64,000 nt of DNA. Source: Olsenella profusa DSM 13989. GTDB lineage: Bacteria > Actinomycetota > Coriobacteriia > Coriobacteriales > Atopobiaceae. The stretch covers positions 2,356,001 through 2,420,000 of the forward strand of contig NZ_JAUSQK010000001.1 of the NCBI RefSeq assembly GCF_030811115.1. Direction: 5' to 3'. Position 1 is the first letter of the stretch, and every line of letters starts with the position of its first letter. Shown here piece by piece: positions 18,863 to 31,293 of this stretch. The notes under the pieces are model-generated. The model was not told the origin of the DNA and ran no database searches. It saw only the letters and a list, made by a program, of their open reading frames with translations. A program made the position numbers and the translations under genes.

Positions 18863-20332
18863 TTGATAAGCATCGAGAGCGTGTCTTTTACTTATGAAAA
18901 TGCCGACAATGGTGCGGCAATCCTCGATAATTCCATACAAATTTCCAAAGGGGAAATCGTCCTGTTGTGCGGGGAATCAGGCAGTGGGAAAACCACGTTC
19001 AGTCGATTGGTAAATGGGCTGATCCCAAACTACTATGAAGGTACGCTTACCGGTAAAGTTCAGGTCGAAGACAAGAACCCGGAGGATGTCGAGCTGCACG
19101 AGCTGGCACCATATGTTGGCTCCGTGTTCCAGAATCCCAAGGCGCAATTCTATACGTTGATAACAGATACGGAGATTGTATTTGCCTGCGAGAATATGGG
19201 TATGGATCGCGGCGAAATCCTACGTCGTTTTGATAGCACCGTGACTGCAATGCACCTGGAGCCGTTGATTGGCAGAAATCTTTTTACGCTGTCCGGTGGT
19301 GAAAAACAGAAAATAGCCTGCGCCTCTGTCCATGCCCTACAGCCCGACACATTGGTTTTAGACGAGCCAACTTCAAATCTGGACATAGGAACAATCTATG
19401 AATTGGAGAACATTCTGCGCTTGTGGGAGGCGCAGCGAAAAACCGTCATTGTAGCGGAGCATCGGTTGGATTGGCTTCGCCTCCTTGCAGACCGTGTACT
19501 GTATTTCAAAGATGGGAAAATTGAACAGGAATTTACCAGAGCTGCCTTCTTTGAAAAACCGTTGGGCGATCTGCATGAAATGGGGCTTAGGGGAACGAGC
19601 CACTTTGTTCCGCAATGCGTGAAGAAGGGCAGAGCAAAGGAGGGACTGGAGCTTAGGGATTTTTGCTTTACTGACGAAAAGAAGGATCTTCTCCATGTTG
19701 AAAACCTGACGATCCCCAAAGGAGCCGTTGTTGCCGTGCTGGGGAATAATGGTGCGGGCAAAACAACATTGGCCCGGTGTTTATGCGGCCTGGAGAAGAA
19801 GATGCGCGGTGCTTTCGCTTTTCTGGGCAAAGAATATAAGCAAAAGCAGCGACTGAAACTCTGCTATATGGTTATGCAGGACGTAAACCATCAGCTCTTT
19901 GCCGAAAGCGTGCTTGATGAAGTGACGCTGGGCATCAAGGATATAGCGGAGGAAGAAAAGACAGAGTATGCCCAGAACATCCTGTCCATGTTGGACTTGC
20001 TGGCACACAAAGATAAGCACCCCATGTCTCTTTCCGGTGGACAGAAGCAGCGCGTAGCCATAGCAGGGGCAATTGCTTCCCATAAAGAAATCATCGTGTA
20101 CGACGAGCCTACCAGCGGCCTGGACTATCGACATATGAAGGAGGTCTCTGTGTGTATCCAGAAACTTTCTAAAATGGGCAAAACGCAACTGATAATCACC
20201 CACGACCCTGAACTTGTAGCTCATTGCTGCGATTATATCGTGTTTATGGACAACGGAGCTGTGTCCCGTTTTGGAGAATGGACAGATGAGAATGTTGAGT
20301 TTGTGTCTTGCTACTTTGAAAACACGAGATAG
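18863..20332 (+). CDS. ECF-type ATPase with two fused ABC domains (EcfA1A2-like)
   Basis: A 489-residue protein with two nucleotide-binding domains in tandem, replacing separate EcfA1 and EcfA2 subunits. Domain 1 (~1-225): 'LCGESGSGKTTFSRLV', 'LSGGEKQKIACASVHA', 'LVLDEPTSNLD'. Domain 2 (~265-489): 'LGNNGAGKTTLARCL', 'LSGGQKQRVAIAGAI', 'VYDEPTSGLD', with switch His in 'LIITHDPE'. The start is TTG at 18863, supported by AAGGAG eight to nine bases upstream. It closes the operon TetR < > ABC-ABC-S-T-A. Confidence 0.85.
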   Translation: MISIESVSFTYENADNGAAILDNSIQISKGEIVLLCGESGSGKTTFSRLVNGLIPNYYEGTLTGKVQVEDKNPEDVELHELAPYVGSVFQNPKAQFYTLITDTEIVFACENMGMDRGEILRRFDSTVTAMHLEPLIGRNLFTLSGGEKQKIACASVHALQPDTLVLDEPTSNLDIGTIYELENILRLWEAQRKTVIVAEHRLDWLRLLADRVLYFKDGKIEQEFTRAAFFEKPLGDLHEMGLRGTSHFVPQCVKKGRAKEGLELRDFCFTDEKKDLLHVENLTIPKGAVVAVLGNNGAGKTTLARCLCGLEKKMRGAFAFLGKEYKQKQRLKLCYMVMQDVNHQLFAESVLDEVTLGIKDIAEEEKTEYAQNILSMLDLLAHKDKHPMSLSGGQKQRVAIAGAIASHKEIIVYDEPTSGLDYRHMKEVSVCIQKLSKMGKTQLIITHDPELVAHCCDYIVFMDNGAVSRFGEWTDENVEFVSCYFENTR

Positions 20333-20365
20333 TCTCTTGCGATTTGCAGGGACGGGTGTTACGGA

Positions 20366-20523
20366 ATGAAACTTCATACTTCCACTGAAGATTATTTGAA
20401 AGCAATTTATATACTTCAAAAGACAAAGGTATGGCGCACTCCATAGATGTACCGACACCGTCGAAGCCAAAGCCTGCAAAATGGAGCACACGATCAGTGA
20501 TGATTCCTTTCGAAAGCTCAAGG
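20366..20523 (+). pseudogene. DtxR/MntR-family metalloregulator, internally deleted remnant
   Basis: An ATG at 20366 opens 'MKLHTSTEDYLKAIYILQKT', the typical first helix of DtxR/MntR regulators. One base is then missing before 'GMAHSIDV', the start of the recognition helix. The sequence next jumps to 'ACKMEHTISDDSFRKLKG', which resembles the dimer/metal region found about 80 residues later in intact proteins. The gene therefore has an internal deletion and a frameshift. Its place right after the ECF genes suggests the cassette once carried a metal-dependent switch, which hints at metal or metallophore transport. Confidence 0.7.
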
Positions 20524-20601
20524 GACAGGAACAAAAAAACGTGCCCGTTTGCAGATACCTGTAATCTCAAACCGGGCAAGGAGCGAGGCCCCTGATTTGA
20601 A

Positions 20602-20751
20602 ATGGCCAGGCAAAAGAAATGGATGACCTATCCCGTTTGCGGAGGCAAAACCCGAATAAAAATCCGCACGGATACGGTATTGATAAACTTCCTACTTTTC
20701 TGTCCTAAGTGCCGGAAAGTATCGACAGTCCGCTTTTACAGGAAAATCTAG
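20602..20751 (+). CDS. Small cysteine-rich KTR-domain protein
   Basis: A 49-residue zinc-ribbon-like protein, too short for standard gene calls. It carries 'VCGGKTRIKIRTDTVL' and 'FLLFCPKCRKVSTVR', the two halves of the KTR family found as accessory genes in Tn916-like and other conjugative elements of Firmicutes. The first Cys of the usual C-P-x-C-G pair is replaced by Tyr (T-Y-P-V-C-G-G), so the metal site has lost a ligand. Function in the family is unknown. Its presence supports transfer of the 13.1-20.9 kb segment. Confidence 0.7.
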   Translation: MARQKKWMTYPVCGGKTRIKIRTDTVLINFLLFCPKCRKVSTVRFYRKI

Positions 20752-20831
20752 CTCTGACTTATATCTGCAAATCGGTATATACGAGCTTAACTACGCCAGC
20801 CCCCACGTTCGAGCTCAGATATGAACCGTTG

Positions 20832-20881
20832 GGAGCAACCGCCTTTCTCCGCCGGGACACGCTGGGAAAGGCGGTTGCTCC
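20832..20881. terminator. Long 16-bp hairpin at the right end of the transferred segment
   Basis: GGAGCAACCGCCTTTC (20832-20847) pairs perfectly with GAAAGGCGGTTGCTCC (20866-20881) around an 18-base loop. Only TTGT follows. It may be a terminator carried with the element or an element end. The 293 bases 20752-21044 hold no gene. Confidence 0.5.
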
Positions 20882-20961
20882 TTGTGAGCCAGCCTTGTCG
20901 TCCTACCGATGAGCTCGGGACCGATATGGCTTTTCGAATCATGCGAACCCATTCTTGAGTA

Positions 20962-20999
20962 CCGTACGTGATTCACCTCTTACTCTATATCACGTACGG
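20962..20999. repeat. 10-bp inverted repeat downstream of carB
   Basis: CCGTACGTGA (20962-20971) and TCACGTACGG (20990-20999) flank an 18-base spacer, 45 bases beyond the carB stop. There is no T-run on the carB-sense strand, so it is a weak terminator at best; it may mark the junction of the transferred segment with the chromosome. Confidence 0.4.
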
Positions 21000-21044
21000 C
21001 ACTCATCCGCAGCAACCACGAGAATCTATGGAGCTTTCGAAGCG

Positions 21045-24280
<3,236 letters not shown>

Positions 24281-24281
<1 letters not shown>

Positions 24282-25534
24282 TACTGAGCCCTCCCCTCGC
24301 GCACGTCGATGGCAAGATAGTCGTCGCGTCCCTCCATGAGGCGACAGAACGCCTCGAAGGCGTAGCTCGCGTCATTGGGGCCGGGCTTGGCCTCGGGGTG
24401 GTACTGCATGGAGAAGGCCGGGACGTCCAGGAACTGCAGGCCCTCGGGCGTGCCGTCGTTGAGGTTGACGTGCGTGAGGCGGATGCGTCCGTAGCGCTCG
24501 TTCATGACGACGGGGGCGATGTGACGTCGGCTCCAGAGGCGCAGGTCACCAACGTGCTCGGAGATGCCGCCGGAGAGTTCGGGCACGAGCGGGCCCAGCG
24601 TGGGGAACACCGGGCCATAGTTGTGGTTCTGCGCCGTGATCTCCACCAGGCCGGTCAGCAGGTTCATCACGGGCTCGTTGCCACCATGGTGGCCATAGGA
24701 CAGCTTCTCGATGGCGCCACCCGCCGCGATGGTGAGGAGCTGGTTGCCCAGGCAGATGCCAAACACGGGGAGCGTACCCAAGACCTGGCGCACCGCCTCG
24801 GCCGTCGTGCCCACCGTCTGCGGGTCGCCCGGGCCGTTGGAGAAGAAGATGCCATCCGGCTTGAGGGCGAGCGCCTCGTCTGCCGGCGTGTCCCAGGGGA
24901 CGACGGTCACCGCACAGCCCGCGACGGCCAGGCGCTTCGTGATACCGCGCTTCTCGCCACAGTCGAAGGCCACGACGTGACTGCGCTCGCGTCCCGTAGC
25001 CGGCAGCCGGTAGCGCTTCGTGGTGGAGACGTCTGCCACGTAGTTGTGGTCGGCGATGGAGGGACTCTCGCGCACACGTGCGACAAGGTGCCCGGGATCG
25101 AGGTCTCGCGTGGAGATGGCCGCCCGCATGGCACCACCCTCGCGGATGCGCAGCGTGAGGGCGCGTGTGTCGACGCCCTCGATGGCAACGACACCGTACG
25201 CGCTCAGATAGTCCGGGAAGCTCTGGACGCACTGCCAGTTGCTGGGCGCAAAGCACATGTCGTGCACCACGATGCCCCTGAGCGCCAGGGTGTCGGCCTG
25301 CATGTCCACCGCATTGACGCCGTAGTTGCCCACCTGCGGATAGGTGAAGGTCACGATCTGCCCCGCATAGCTGGGGTCAGTCGCTATCTCCTGGTAGCCC
25401 ACCATGGAGGTGTTGAAGACGATCTCACCAAAGGTCTCGCCCTCGGCACCGCAGGACCTTCCCGCAAAGACCGTGCCGTCATCGAGCGCCAACAGCGCCT
25501 TCGGAAGACGATCCGCACCGGCCAACAGGTTCAT
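24281..25534 (-). CDS. carA: Carbamoyl-phosphate synthase small (glutaminase) subunit
   Basis: A 417-residue class I glutamine amidotransferase that supplies ammonia to CarB. The catalytic Cys is in '[18 protein letters not shown]', the His-Glu pair in '[13 protein letters not shown]', and the N-terminal CPSase domain has '[20 protein letters not shown]'. About 40 residues longer than many CarA proteins, mostly in the C-terminal tail. A leader of roughly 200 bases upstream holds a terminator-like hairpin, suggesting attenuation. Confidence 0.97.
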
Positions 25535-25581
25535 GCGCGCTCCTATCTTCTAGTTGTTCCCTTCCCGTATCAGCAGCCTTC

Positions 25582-25617
25582 AAAAAAGAGGCCCTCTCCC
25601 CTGGAGTGGACGCCTCT
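25582..25617 (-). promoter_or_regulatory. Terminator-like hairpin in the carAB leader (possible attenuator)
   Basis: On the minus strand AGAGGC pairs with GCCTCT and is followed by TTTTTT, 48 bases before the carA start. The loop contains ACTCCAGGGGAGA, which loosely resembles the conserved PyrR-binding segment but does not match it fully. The divergent gene starts at 25823, so the carAB promoter must be upstream of this hairpin. Control by pyrimidines through attenuation is inferred. No clear antiterminator partner could be proved by eye. Confidence 0.5.
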
Positions 25618-25822
25618 TCTCTCGACAGCAAGCTGCCTATGGATTCCCCTTTGGTATCCTGTACCGAAAGGTCATCCCGATTCTATCTGACGCGATGGCC
25701 CTGCCCCTGAGGCCGCACGTCCTTTTATGAAATGGACACACCTTCGCAGGGGGATGGGCACGTTATGCTGTCGCATGGTCAGGCTACACTGGACGCAAAC
25801 GACCAACGACCGAGGAGCGGCC

Positions 25823-27166
25823 ATGCCAACCATCGAGTGCCCGCACTGCCACAAGACCTTCGAGCTGGAAAGCTCCGACTACCAGGACATCCTCGCACAG
25901 GTGCGCACCAGCGAGTTCGAGCGCGAGATCCATGAGCGCGGCAGGCTCATGGAGCAGGAGAAGCGCTCGGCGCTGGCCGAGGCCCAGGCAACGGCAGAGG
26001 CCAGGCTCTCCCAGGCCCTCTCGGAGCGCGACCTCGAGCTTGAGCGGCTCAAGGCGGAGATCGAGCGTCAGAGGCAGCAGCTCGAGAGCGAGCACGCCCA
26101 GGCACAGAGTCGCCAGGACGCAGCCGTCGCCCAAGCCCGTGGCGAGCTGGGCGAGCGCATCGCGCAGCTCGCGGGGGCGGTGGAGGCAGGCAAGAGCGAG
26201 CGGGAGCTGGCCGTGGCCCAGGCAACCGATGAGCTCAAGGAGCGGATCGCCCAGCTCACCAGCCAGGTGGACCGCGAGAGGAGCGAGCGCAAGGCGCTTG
26301 AAGCCCAATGGAGCGAGCGGCTTGCGGACGCCCGGCATGCCAGCGAGGAGCTCGTGCGCCACAAGGACGAGGAGATCGAGAGTCTCAAGGACTATCGCAT
26401 CCGCCTCACCACCAAGATGACAGGCGAGTCCCTGGAGCAGCACTGTGCCCAGGAGTTCGACCGGTGGCGCTCGCTCAACCCCCAGGAGCTCCGCAACGTG
26501 AGCTTCGAGAAGGACAACGAGGCCGTGGGCGGCACCAAGGGCGACTTCATCTACCGCGAGACCGCAGACGATGGCACGGAGCTGGTCTCCATCATGTTCG
26601 AGATGAAGAACGAGGAGCTCTCCTCCACCAACCGCAGGACCAACGAGTCACACCTCGCCAAGCTCGACCAGGACCGCACGAAGAAGCGCTGCGAGTACGC
26701 CGTCCTCGTCTCCATGCTGGAGCTGGACAGCGAGACGTACAACCAGGGCATCGTGGACGTGTCGTGGCGCTACCCCAAGATGTACGTCATCCGCCCGCAG
26801 TTCTTCCTCGTCATCATCACGCTGCTGCGCAACGCTGCCTACAAGTCGCTAGGCTACAGGCGCCAGATCGAGGAGATGCGCCAGGAGCAGATCGACATCA
26901 CCAACTTCGAGGAGGCGTTGGGGGACTTCAAGGGCAAGTTCGGCCGCAACGTGGAGCTTGCCAACAGAAGGTTCGTGACTGCCATCGACGAGATCGACAA
27001 GGCCATCTCGCATCTGCAGAAGGTCAAGGAGAACCTGCTGAGCTCCCAGAACAACCTGCGCCTGGCCGATGACAAGGCCCAGAAGCTCTCCATCAGGCGC
27101 CTCACCAGGAAGAGCCCCCTGCTCGCCGAGCGCTTCAAGGAGCTTGGGGACACGAGCGACACGTAG
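25823..27166 (+). CDS. DUF2130-family coiled-coil protein with a nuclease-like domain
   Basis: A 447-residue protein. It opens with a short zinc-ribbon-like 'IECPHCHKTFEL', then a long coiled coil (~30-225) rich in Glu, Arg, Gln and Ala, then the conserved DUF2130 domain (~225-400) with 'AVGGTKGDFIYRE' and 'SIMFEMKNEEL'. The spaced Asp and Glu-x-Lys resemble the PD-(D/E)xK nuclease core, and the architecture recalls RmuC. Function is not established. The ATG at 25823 has GAGGAG upstream; the longer frame from 25727 overlaps the carA promoter region. Divergent from carAB. Confidence 0.8.
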   Translation: MPTIECPHCHKTFELESSDYQDILAQVRTSEFEREIHERGRLMEQEKRSALAEAQATAEARLSQALSERDLELERLKAEIERQRQQLESEHAQAQSRQDAAVAQARGELGERIAQLAGAVEAGKSERELAVAQATDELKERIAQLTSQVDRERSERKALEAQWSERLADARHASEELVRHKDEEIESLKDYRIRLTTKMTGESLEQHCAQEFDRWRSLNPQELRNVSFEKDNEAVGGTKGDFIYRETADDGTELVSIMFEMKNEELSSTNRRTNESHLAKLDQDRTKKRCEYAVLVSMLELDSETYNQGIVDVSWRYPKMYVIRPQFFLVIITLLRNAAYKSLGYRRQIEEMRQEQIDITNFEEALGDFKGKFGRNVELANRRFVTAIDEIDKAISHLQKVKENLLSSQNNLRLADDKAQKLSIRRLTRKSPLLAERFKELGDTSDT

Positions 27167-27188
27167 GCACCGCGCCAGACGGGAAGAA

Positions 27189-27228
27189 AGCCCCGCCCCC
27201 GCGCAAGGCGTCATGCGGGGGCGGGGCT
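27189..27228. terminator. Strong bidirectional terminator between DUF2130 gene and gdhA
   Basis: AGCCCCGCCCCCGC (27189-27202) and GCGGGGGCGGGGCT (27215-27228) form a perfect 14-bp stem with a 12-base loop. On the minus strand it is followed by TTTCTT, so it mainly terminates gdhA; it also lies directly after the DUF2130 gene on the plus strand. Confidence 0.8.
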
Positions 27229-27300
27229 CGTAAGGTATGAGGTCTCGCAGGGGCTGGGGCGGGCTTGGGACGTCAGGCCCAGATCCCGTGAGTGCCCCTG

Positions 27301-28692
<1,392 letters not shown>

Positions 28693-28796
28693 CTACCCTG
28701 TAGAGAATAGTGAACCGCCCCCGTTGCCATCCGACTTCCTCGTGCGGGAAACAAACTGTATACGCGCTCGCAAGCCACGCGGAACATGGCCGTGCG

Positions 28797-29324
28797 CTAG
28801 AGCGCGTATTCGTACACCCTCAGCTTCGTGCCGCCGATGTCGTCGTACGGGACGTGGCACGTGCCGGCACAGCGAAAGCCAAAGCTCTCGTACAGCCAGC
28901 TTGCAGCCAGGTTATGCGGCATGACGTCAAGATGGATCGCACGCTTGCCCCACCTTTGGGCGATGCGCACCGCCTCGTCGAGCATGCGCCGGGCGATGCC
29001 CTGCCGCTGCAGGGAGGGGTCGACCGCCAGCAGGTGCAGGACGCCCACCTCATCGGCAGGGACGTCCCTCTCCCACGTGACGGGCGCGTAGGCCTCGTCA
29101 TCATGGCGCTCGAGCAGCATGGACGACACGACGCGCCCGTCCAGCGTCCCCACGAAGAGGGTGCCCTCCGAGAGGGCCGCAGCGAAGTCAGCCTCGCTCG
29201 GATAGACGCCCATGTGCCACTCGGCGCTGTAGGTACTGGTCCTTTGCGCGTCACAGACTGCGGCATAGAGCTGCCAGATGGCGGCAAGGTCATGGGTGGT
29301 TGCCGGACGGACCTCGTCAATCAT
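28797..29324 (-). CDS. GNAT-family N-acetyltransferase
   Basis: A 175-residue acetyltransferase. The acetyl-CoA loop is 'LHLLAVDPSLQRQGIARRML', with the R/Q-x-x-G-x-A signature, preceded by a strand and followed by 'AIHLDVMPHNLAASWLYESF', typical of GNAT motif B with the Tyr that may serve as acid. The start at 29324 follows AGGAGG. Substrate cannot be predicted. It stands alone between gdhA and the tRNA-Gly/tRNA-Pro pair. Confidence 0.85.
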   Translation of the reverse strand: MIDEVRPATTHDLAAIWQLYAAVCDAQRTSTYSAEWHMGVYPSEADFAAALSEGTLFVGTLDGRVVSSMLLERHDDEAYAPVTWERDVPADEVGVLHLLAVDPSLQRQGIARRMLDEAVRIAQRWGKRAIHLDVMPHNLAASWLYESFGFRCAGTCHVPYDDIGGTKLRVYEYAL

Positions 29325-29402
29325 GGGTGCCTCCTCGGTAGCGCGACGTGGGCGACACATGGGGGCCATGGCCTCGTCAGGCCATGGCCCCCGCAAGCGT
29401 CA

Positions 29403-29478
<76 letters not shown>

Positions 29479-29481
29479 ACG

Positions 29482-29558
29482 TGGTCGGGGTGACTGGATT
29501 CGAACCAGCGACCCTCTGCTCCCAAAGCAGATGCGCTACCAAGCTGCGCTACACCCCG
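29482..29558 (-). tRNA. tRNA-Pro (anticodon TGG), island attachment site
   Basis: A 77-base cloverleaf with acceptor CGGGGTG/CACCCCG, anticodon loop T-T-TGG-G-A, T-loop GGTTCGAATCC and encoded CCA. Its 5' 55 bases and 19 bases upstream (29504-29577) recur at 34929-35002 on the far side of a 5.4-kb island. The -10-like TATACT is at 29573-29578, and a TTGCCC 17 bases further upstream lies inside the inverted repeat, so part of the present promoter is supplied by the island. Confidence 0.95.
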
Positions 29559-29577
29559 GAGCCGCTCCCAAAGTATA
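29504..29577. repeat. Left copy of the 74-bp direct repeat (attL-like)
   Basis: Matches 34929-35002 with one difference (A at 29571, G at 34996). It covers tRNA-Pro positions 1-55 plus 19 upstream bases. Together with the right copy it frames the island. Such a duplicated tRNA segment is the normal trace of site-specific integration at a tRNA gene, though no integrase gene is present in the island now. Confidence 0.75.
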
Positions 29578-29587
29578 GGGGAGCTCA

Positions 29588-29881
29588 CTGGTGAGGGCAA
29601 TAACCCTTCGAAAAACGCTCACCGACCGTGTCACTAGAGCCTCTCGCAAGAGGATCGCGTGGAGGGGCGCCCCCGAGGACGTCTGACCTTGGCTTCTGGC
29701 ATGGACACACGTAATCGGGTCGCGAGCAGATCCCATCGCAAGGCGGTAACCATCGTCGCTCGCAAGCTCTGCCACGCCATATTCGTTGTAATGCGCGACC
29801 AAAGGCCATACGACTCAGATCGCGCACGATCGCGGCTTTTCGTCCCCAAGTAATTATGTTGCCTAATTATGTCTCCGTTAT
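29588..29881 (+). mobile_element. Left arm of the ~290-bp inverted repeat; tail of an IS110-like transposase
   Basis: Pairs with 34639-34933. 29595-29871 matches the complement of 34650-34926 without a difference that I can see; each side then adds a few bases with a single mismatch or indel. Reading inward, the frame ending at 29853 contains 'RKAVTIVARKLCHAIFVVMR' and then Asp-Gln-Arg-Pro-Tyr-Asp, which resembles the extreme C-terminus of IS110-family transposases. The inner end carries ATGTTGCCTAATTATGT, the start of the permease gene found at the right arm, here abolished after ten codons (MLPNYVSVIK). The rest of the transposase is absent. Confidence 0.6.
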
Positions 29882-30121
29882 AAAGTAATGGCGTTTAGCT
29901 CGTTGTAGTGTCCTGGAGCATCATTCAGCTCGCATAGCGTAGTCGAGCGCTGGATGAGTCCCTCTCATCGACCTTGTGCTCCCGGCAGCATCCGAAGCCG
30001 CGGGGGCGGTATGCTCGTGCTTAAGTCCAAATTGTGCGCTCATTCCGCCTGTGATATCTCTACAACCATCTATAGAGGCTTGCTCTATCCATGAGGGCTT
30101 GTAGTTTGAGGAGGTCACGGA

Positions 30122-30283
30122 ATGGAGAAGGAAAAATACGGCTTGCTCACGAACGAGGAGATTGACGAGATTTCTCTTGGCGGCATAGAGGAGGAGCCCG
30201 TCAGCGAGGCCTCCGCCGCGCAGTTTGCTGCGGGCGCCGCTGCAGGGGCCGCCGCGCTTGCGGCATGCGAGCCAGCATATTAG
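30122..30283 (+). CDS. Small Ala-rich peptide with a double-Gly-like leader (candidate RiPP or bacteriocin precursor)
   Basis: A 53-residue peptide too short for ordinary gene finding, but with an excellent ribosome site (GAGGAGGT at 30107-30114, seven bases before ATG). The N-terminal half, 'YGLLTNEEIDEISLGG', is acidic and ends in Gly20-Gly21 with hydrophobics spaced as in export or modification leaders (one residue longer than the classical double-Gly motif). A linker 'IEEEPVSEAS' is followed by 'AAQFAAGAAAGAAALAACEP' and a final Ala-Tyr. The C-terminal half is almost only Ala and Gly, with one Cys. It precedes an M50 protease gene and shares an island with two ABC transporters. Not assignable to a known family. 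Confidence 0.6.
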   Translation: MEKEKYGLLTNEEIDEISLGGIEEEPVSEASAAQFAAGAAAGAAALAACEPAY

Positions 30284-30315
30284 TCATGCATCCGAGCATC
30301 CACAGAAATAGGGGG

Positions 30316-30345
30316 GCCGTCCTCCGCGTCAAAGCGGGGGGCGGC
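30316..30345 (+). promoter_or_regulatory. GC-rich hairpin between the peptide gene and the protease gene
   Basis: GCCGTCCTCCGC and GCGGGGGGCGGC pair over 12 positions (with three G-U pairs in RNA) around a six-base loop. It begins 33 bases after the peptide stop and has no T-run. In RiPP clusters a stable structure at this place often protects precursor mRNA and limits read-through into the downstream genes; that role is inferred. Confidence 0.55.
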
Positions 30346-30367
30346 ACTATCTGAGATAGCGAGCAAA

Positions 30368-31285
30368 ATGAGCGAAGCAGGCGTGTCCAACAGCTGCGTG
30401 TATTACGCCAATGAGGGCGGGGGCTACACTGTATTTGTAAAGAAGACTAAAAAATCGTACATTATTGATAACACGCAGTTTGAGTTCTTGTTGAGGTTTT
30501 TCCAACAAGAAGAGGACGTAGGACCTTATTCATCGGAGGAACTTGCATTGCTCAACCAAGCCACTGCTCCTGGAATATTACCTAACTCTAGTCCAGAGGA
30601 AATGCCAACAGGTTATAGATTATATGAATGTGATCGCTTCCTAGAGAATAAATTGGCAACAAAAATTATTCGCTTCGCCGTAACATTCCTTAGGATACCA
30701 TTTCTTGCATTATCATTAGCAAGGGCATGGATATTAGCGCTGATTTCAGATAGAGTATATGTATTAGGCGATACATGGAATTCATTGTCTGCATTTGTAC
30801 TTTGCTTTCTGATTGGTATATCGATATTCAGTTCTATCCATGAACTATGCCATGCATTAATTGCCCGTTATCATGGAGCACATATTCCGGAAATAAGTGT
30901 GCAGGCGTCTAACGGCAGAGCACCCTTTCGCACATATGTTATTGGAATGGCCAGAAAAAGTTTAGGTGCAAAAATAGAATACTACGCTGGTGGTATTAAT
31001 GCGCATTGCTTGTTGGCAGGAATTAGTCTGCTGCTGTGGTTAATTTCCTTGCAAACCGCTTTTTTATCTTTCTTCTGTGTCAATATATTTCTTGGCTCAG
31101 TCAACACAATGGCTGTTTCTCCCCTTACGGATGGATACAAAATAGCAAACTGTATATCCGTGAAAACAAAATCTAAAGTATCAAGTACTCGAAGATGTTT
31201 GCATATGCGAATTGCTGTTTCCTGTTGCTCTATTGTCCTATTTGTATTAGGAGTGGGATATGTTTTCAGCTCGGTACGATTCTAG
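30368..31285 (+). CDS. M50-family intramembrane metalloprotease with a possible PqqD/RRE-like N-terminus
   Basis: A 305-residue membrane protein. The zinc site is His158-Glu159-Leu-Cys-His162 inside a helix 'FLIGISIFSSIHELCHALIA', and the second motif is Asn246 to Asp255, 'NTMAVSPLTDG', the site-2-protease pattern. About five membrane helices are visible. The first ~70 residues are soluble: 'GGGYTVFVKKTKKSYIIDNT' and 'FEFLLRFFQQEEDV' resemble the PqqD-like fold used to bind RiPP leaders. This is uncertain. YydH of the Bacillus YydF epipeptide system is an analogous peptide-processing M50 protease, but no radical SAM gene is present here. Much AT-richer than its surroundings, so recently acquired. 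Ends eight bases from a convergent ABC gene. Confidence 0.75.
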   Translation: MSEAGVSNSCVYYANEGGGYTVFVKKTKKSYIIDNTQFEFLLRFFQQEEDVGPYSSEELALLNQATAPGILPNSSPEEMPTGYRLYECDRFLENKLATKIIRFAVTFLRIPFLALSLARAWILALISDRVYVLGDTWNSLSAFVLCFLIGISIFSSIHELCHALIARYHGAHIPEISVQASNGRAPFRTYVIGMARKSLGAKIEYYAGGINAHCLLAGISLLLWLISLQTAFLSFFCVNIFLGSVNTMAVSPLTDGYKIANCISVKTKSKVSSTRRCLHMRIAVSCCSIVLFVLGVGYVFSSVRF

Positions 31286-31293
31286 ATGCGTCA

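Noticed and set aside
20709-20912. 67-codon frame after the KTR gene
   Set aside because: It overlaps the KTR gene in another frame and runs through a long hairpin.
29634-29849. Identical 71-codon frames in both inverted-repeat arms (29634-29849 minus, 34672-34887 plus)
   Set aside because: They read against the IS110-like transposase tail and have no motifs; the opposite-strand frame explains the coding signal.
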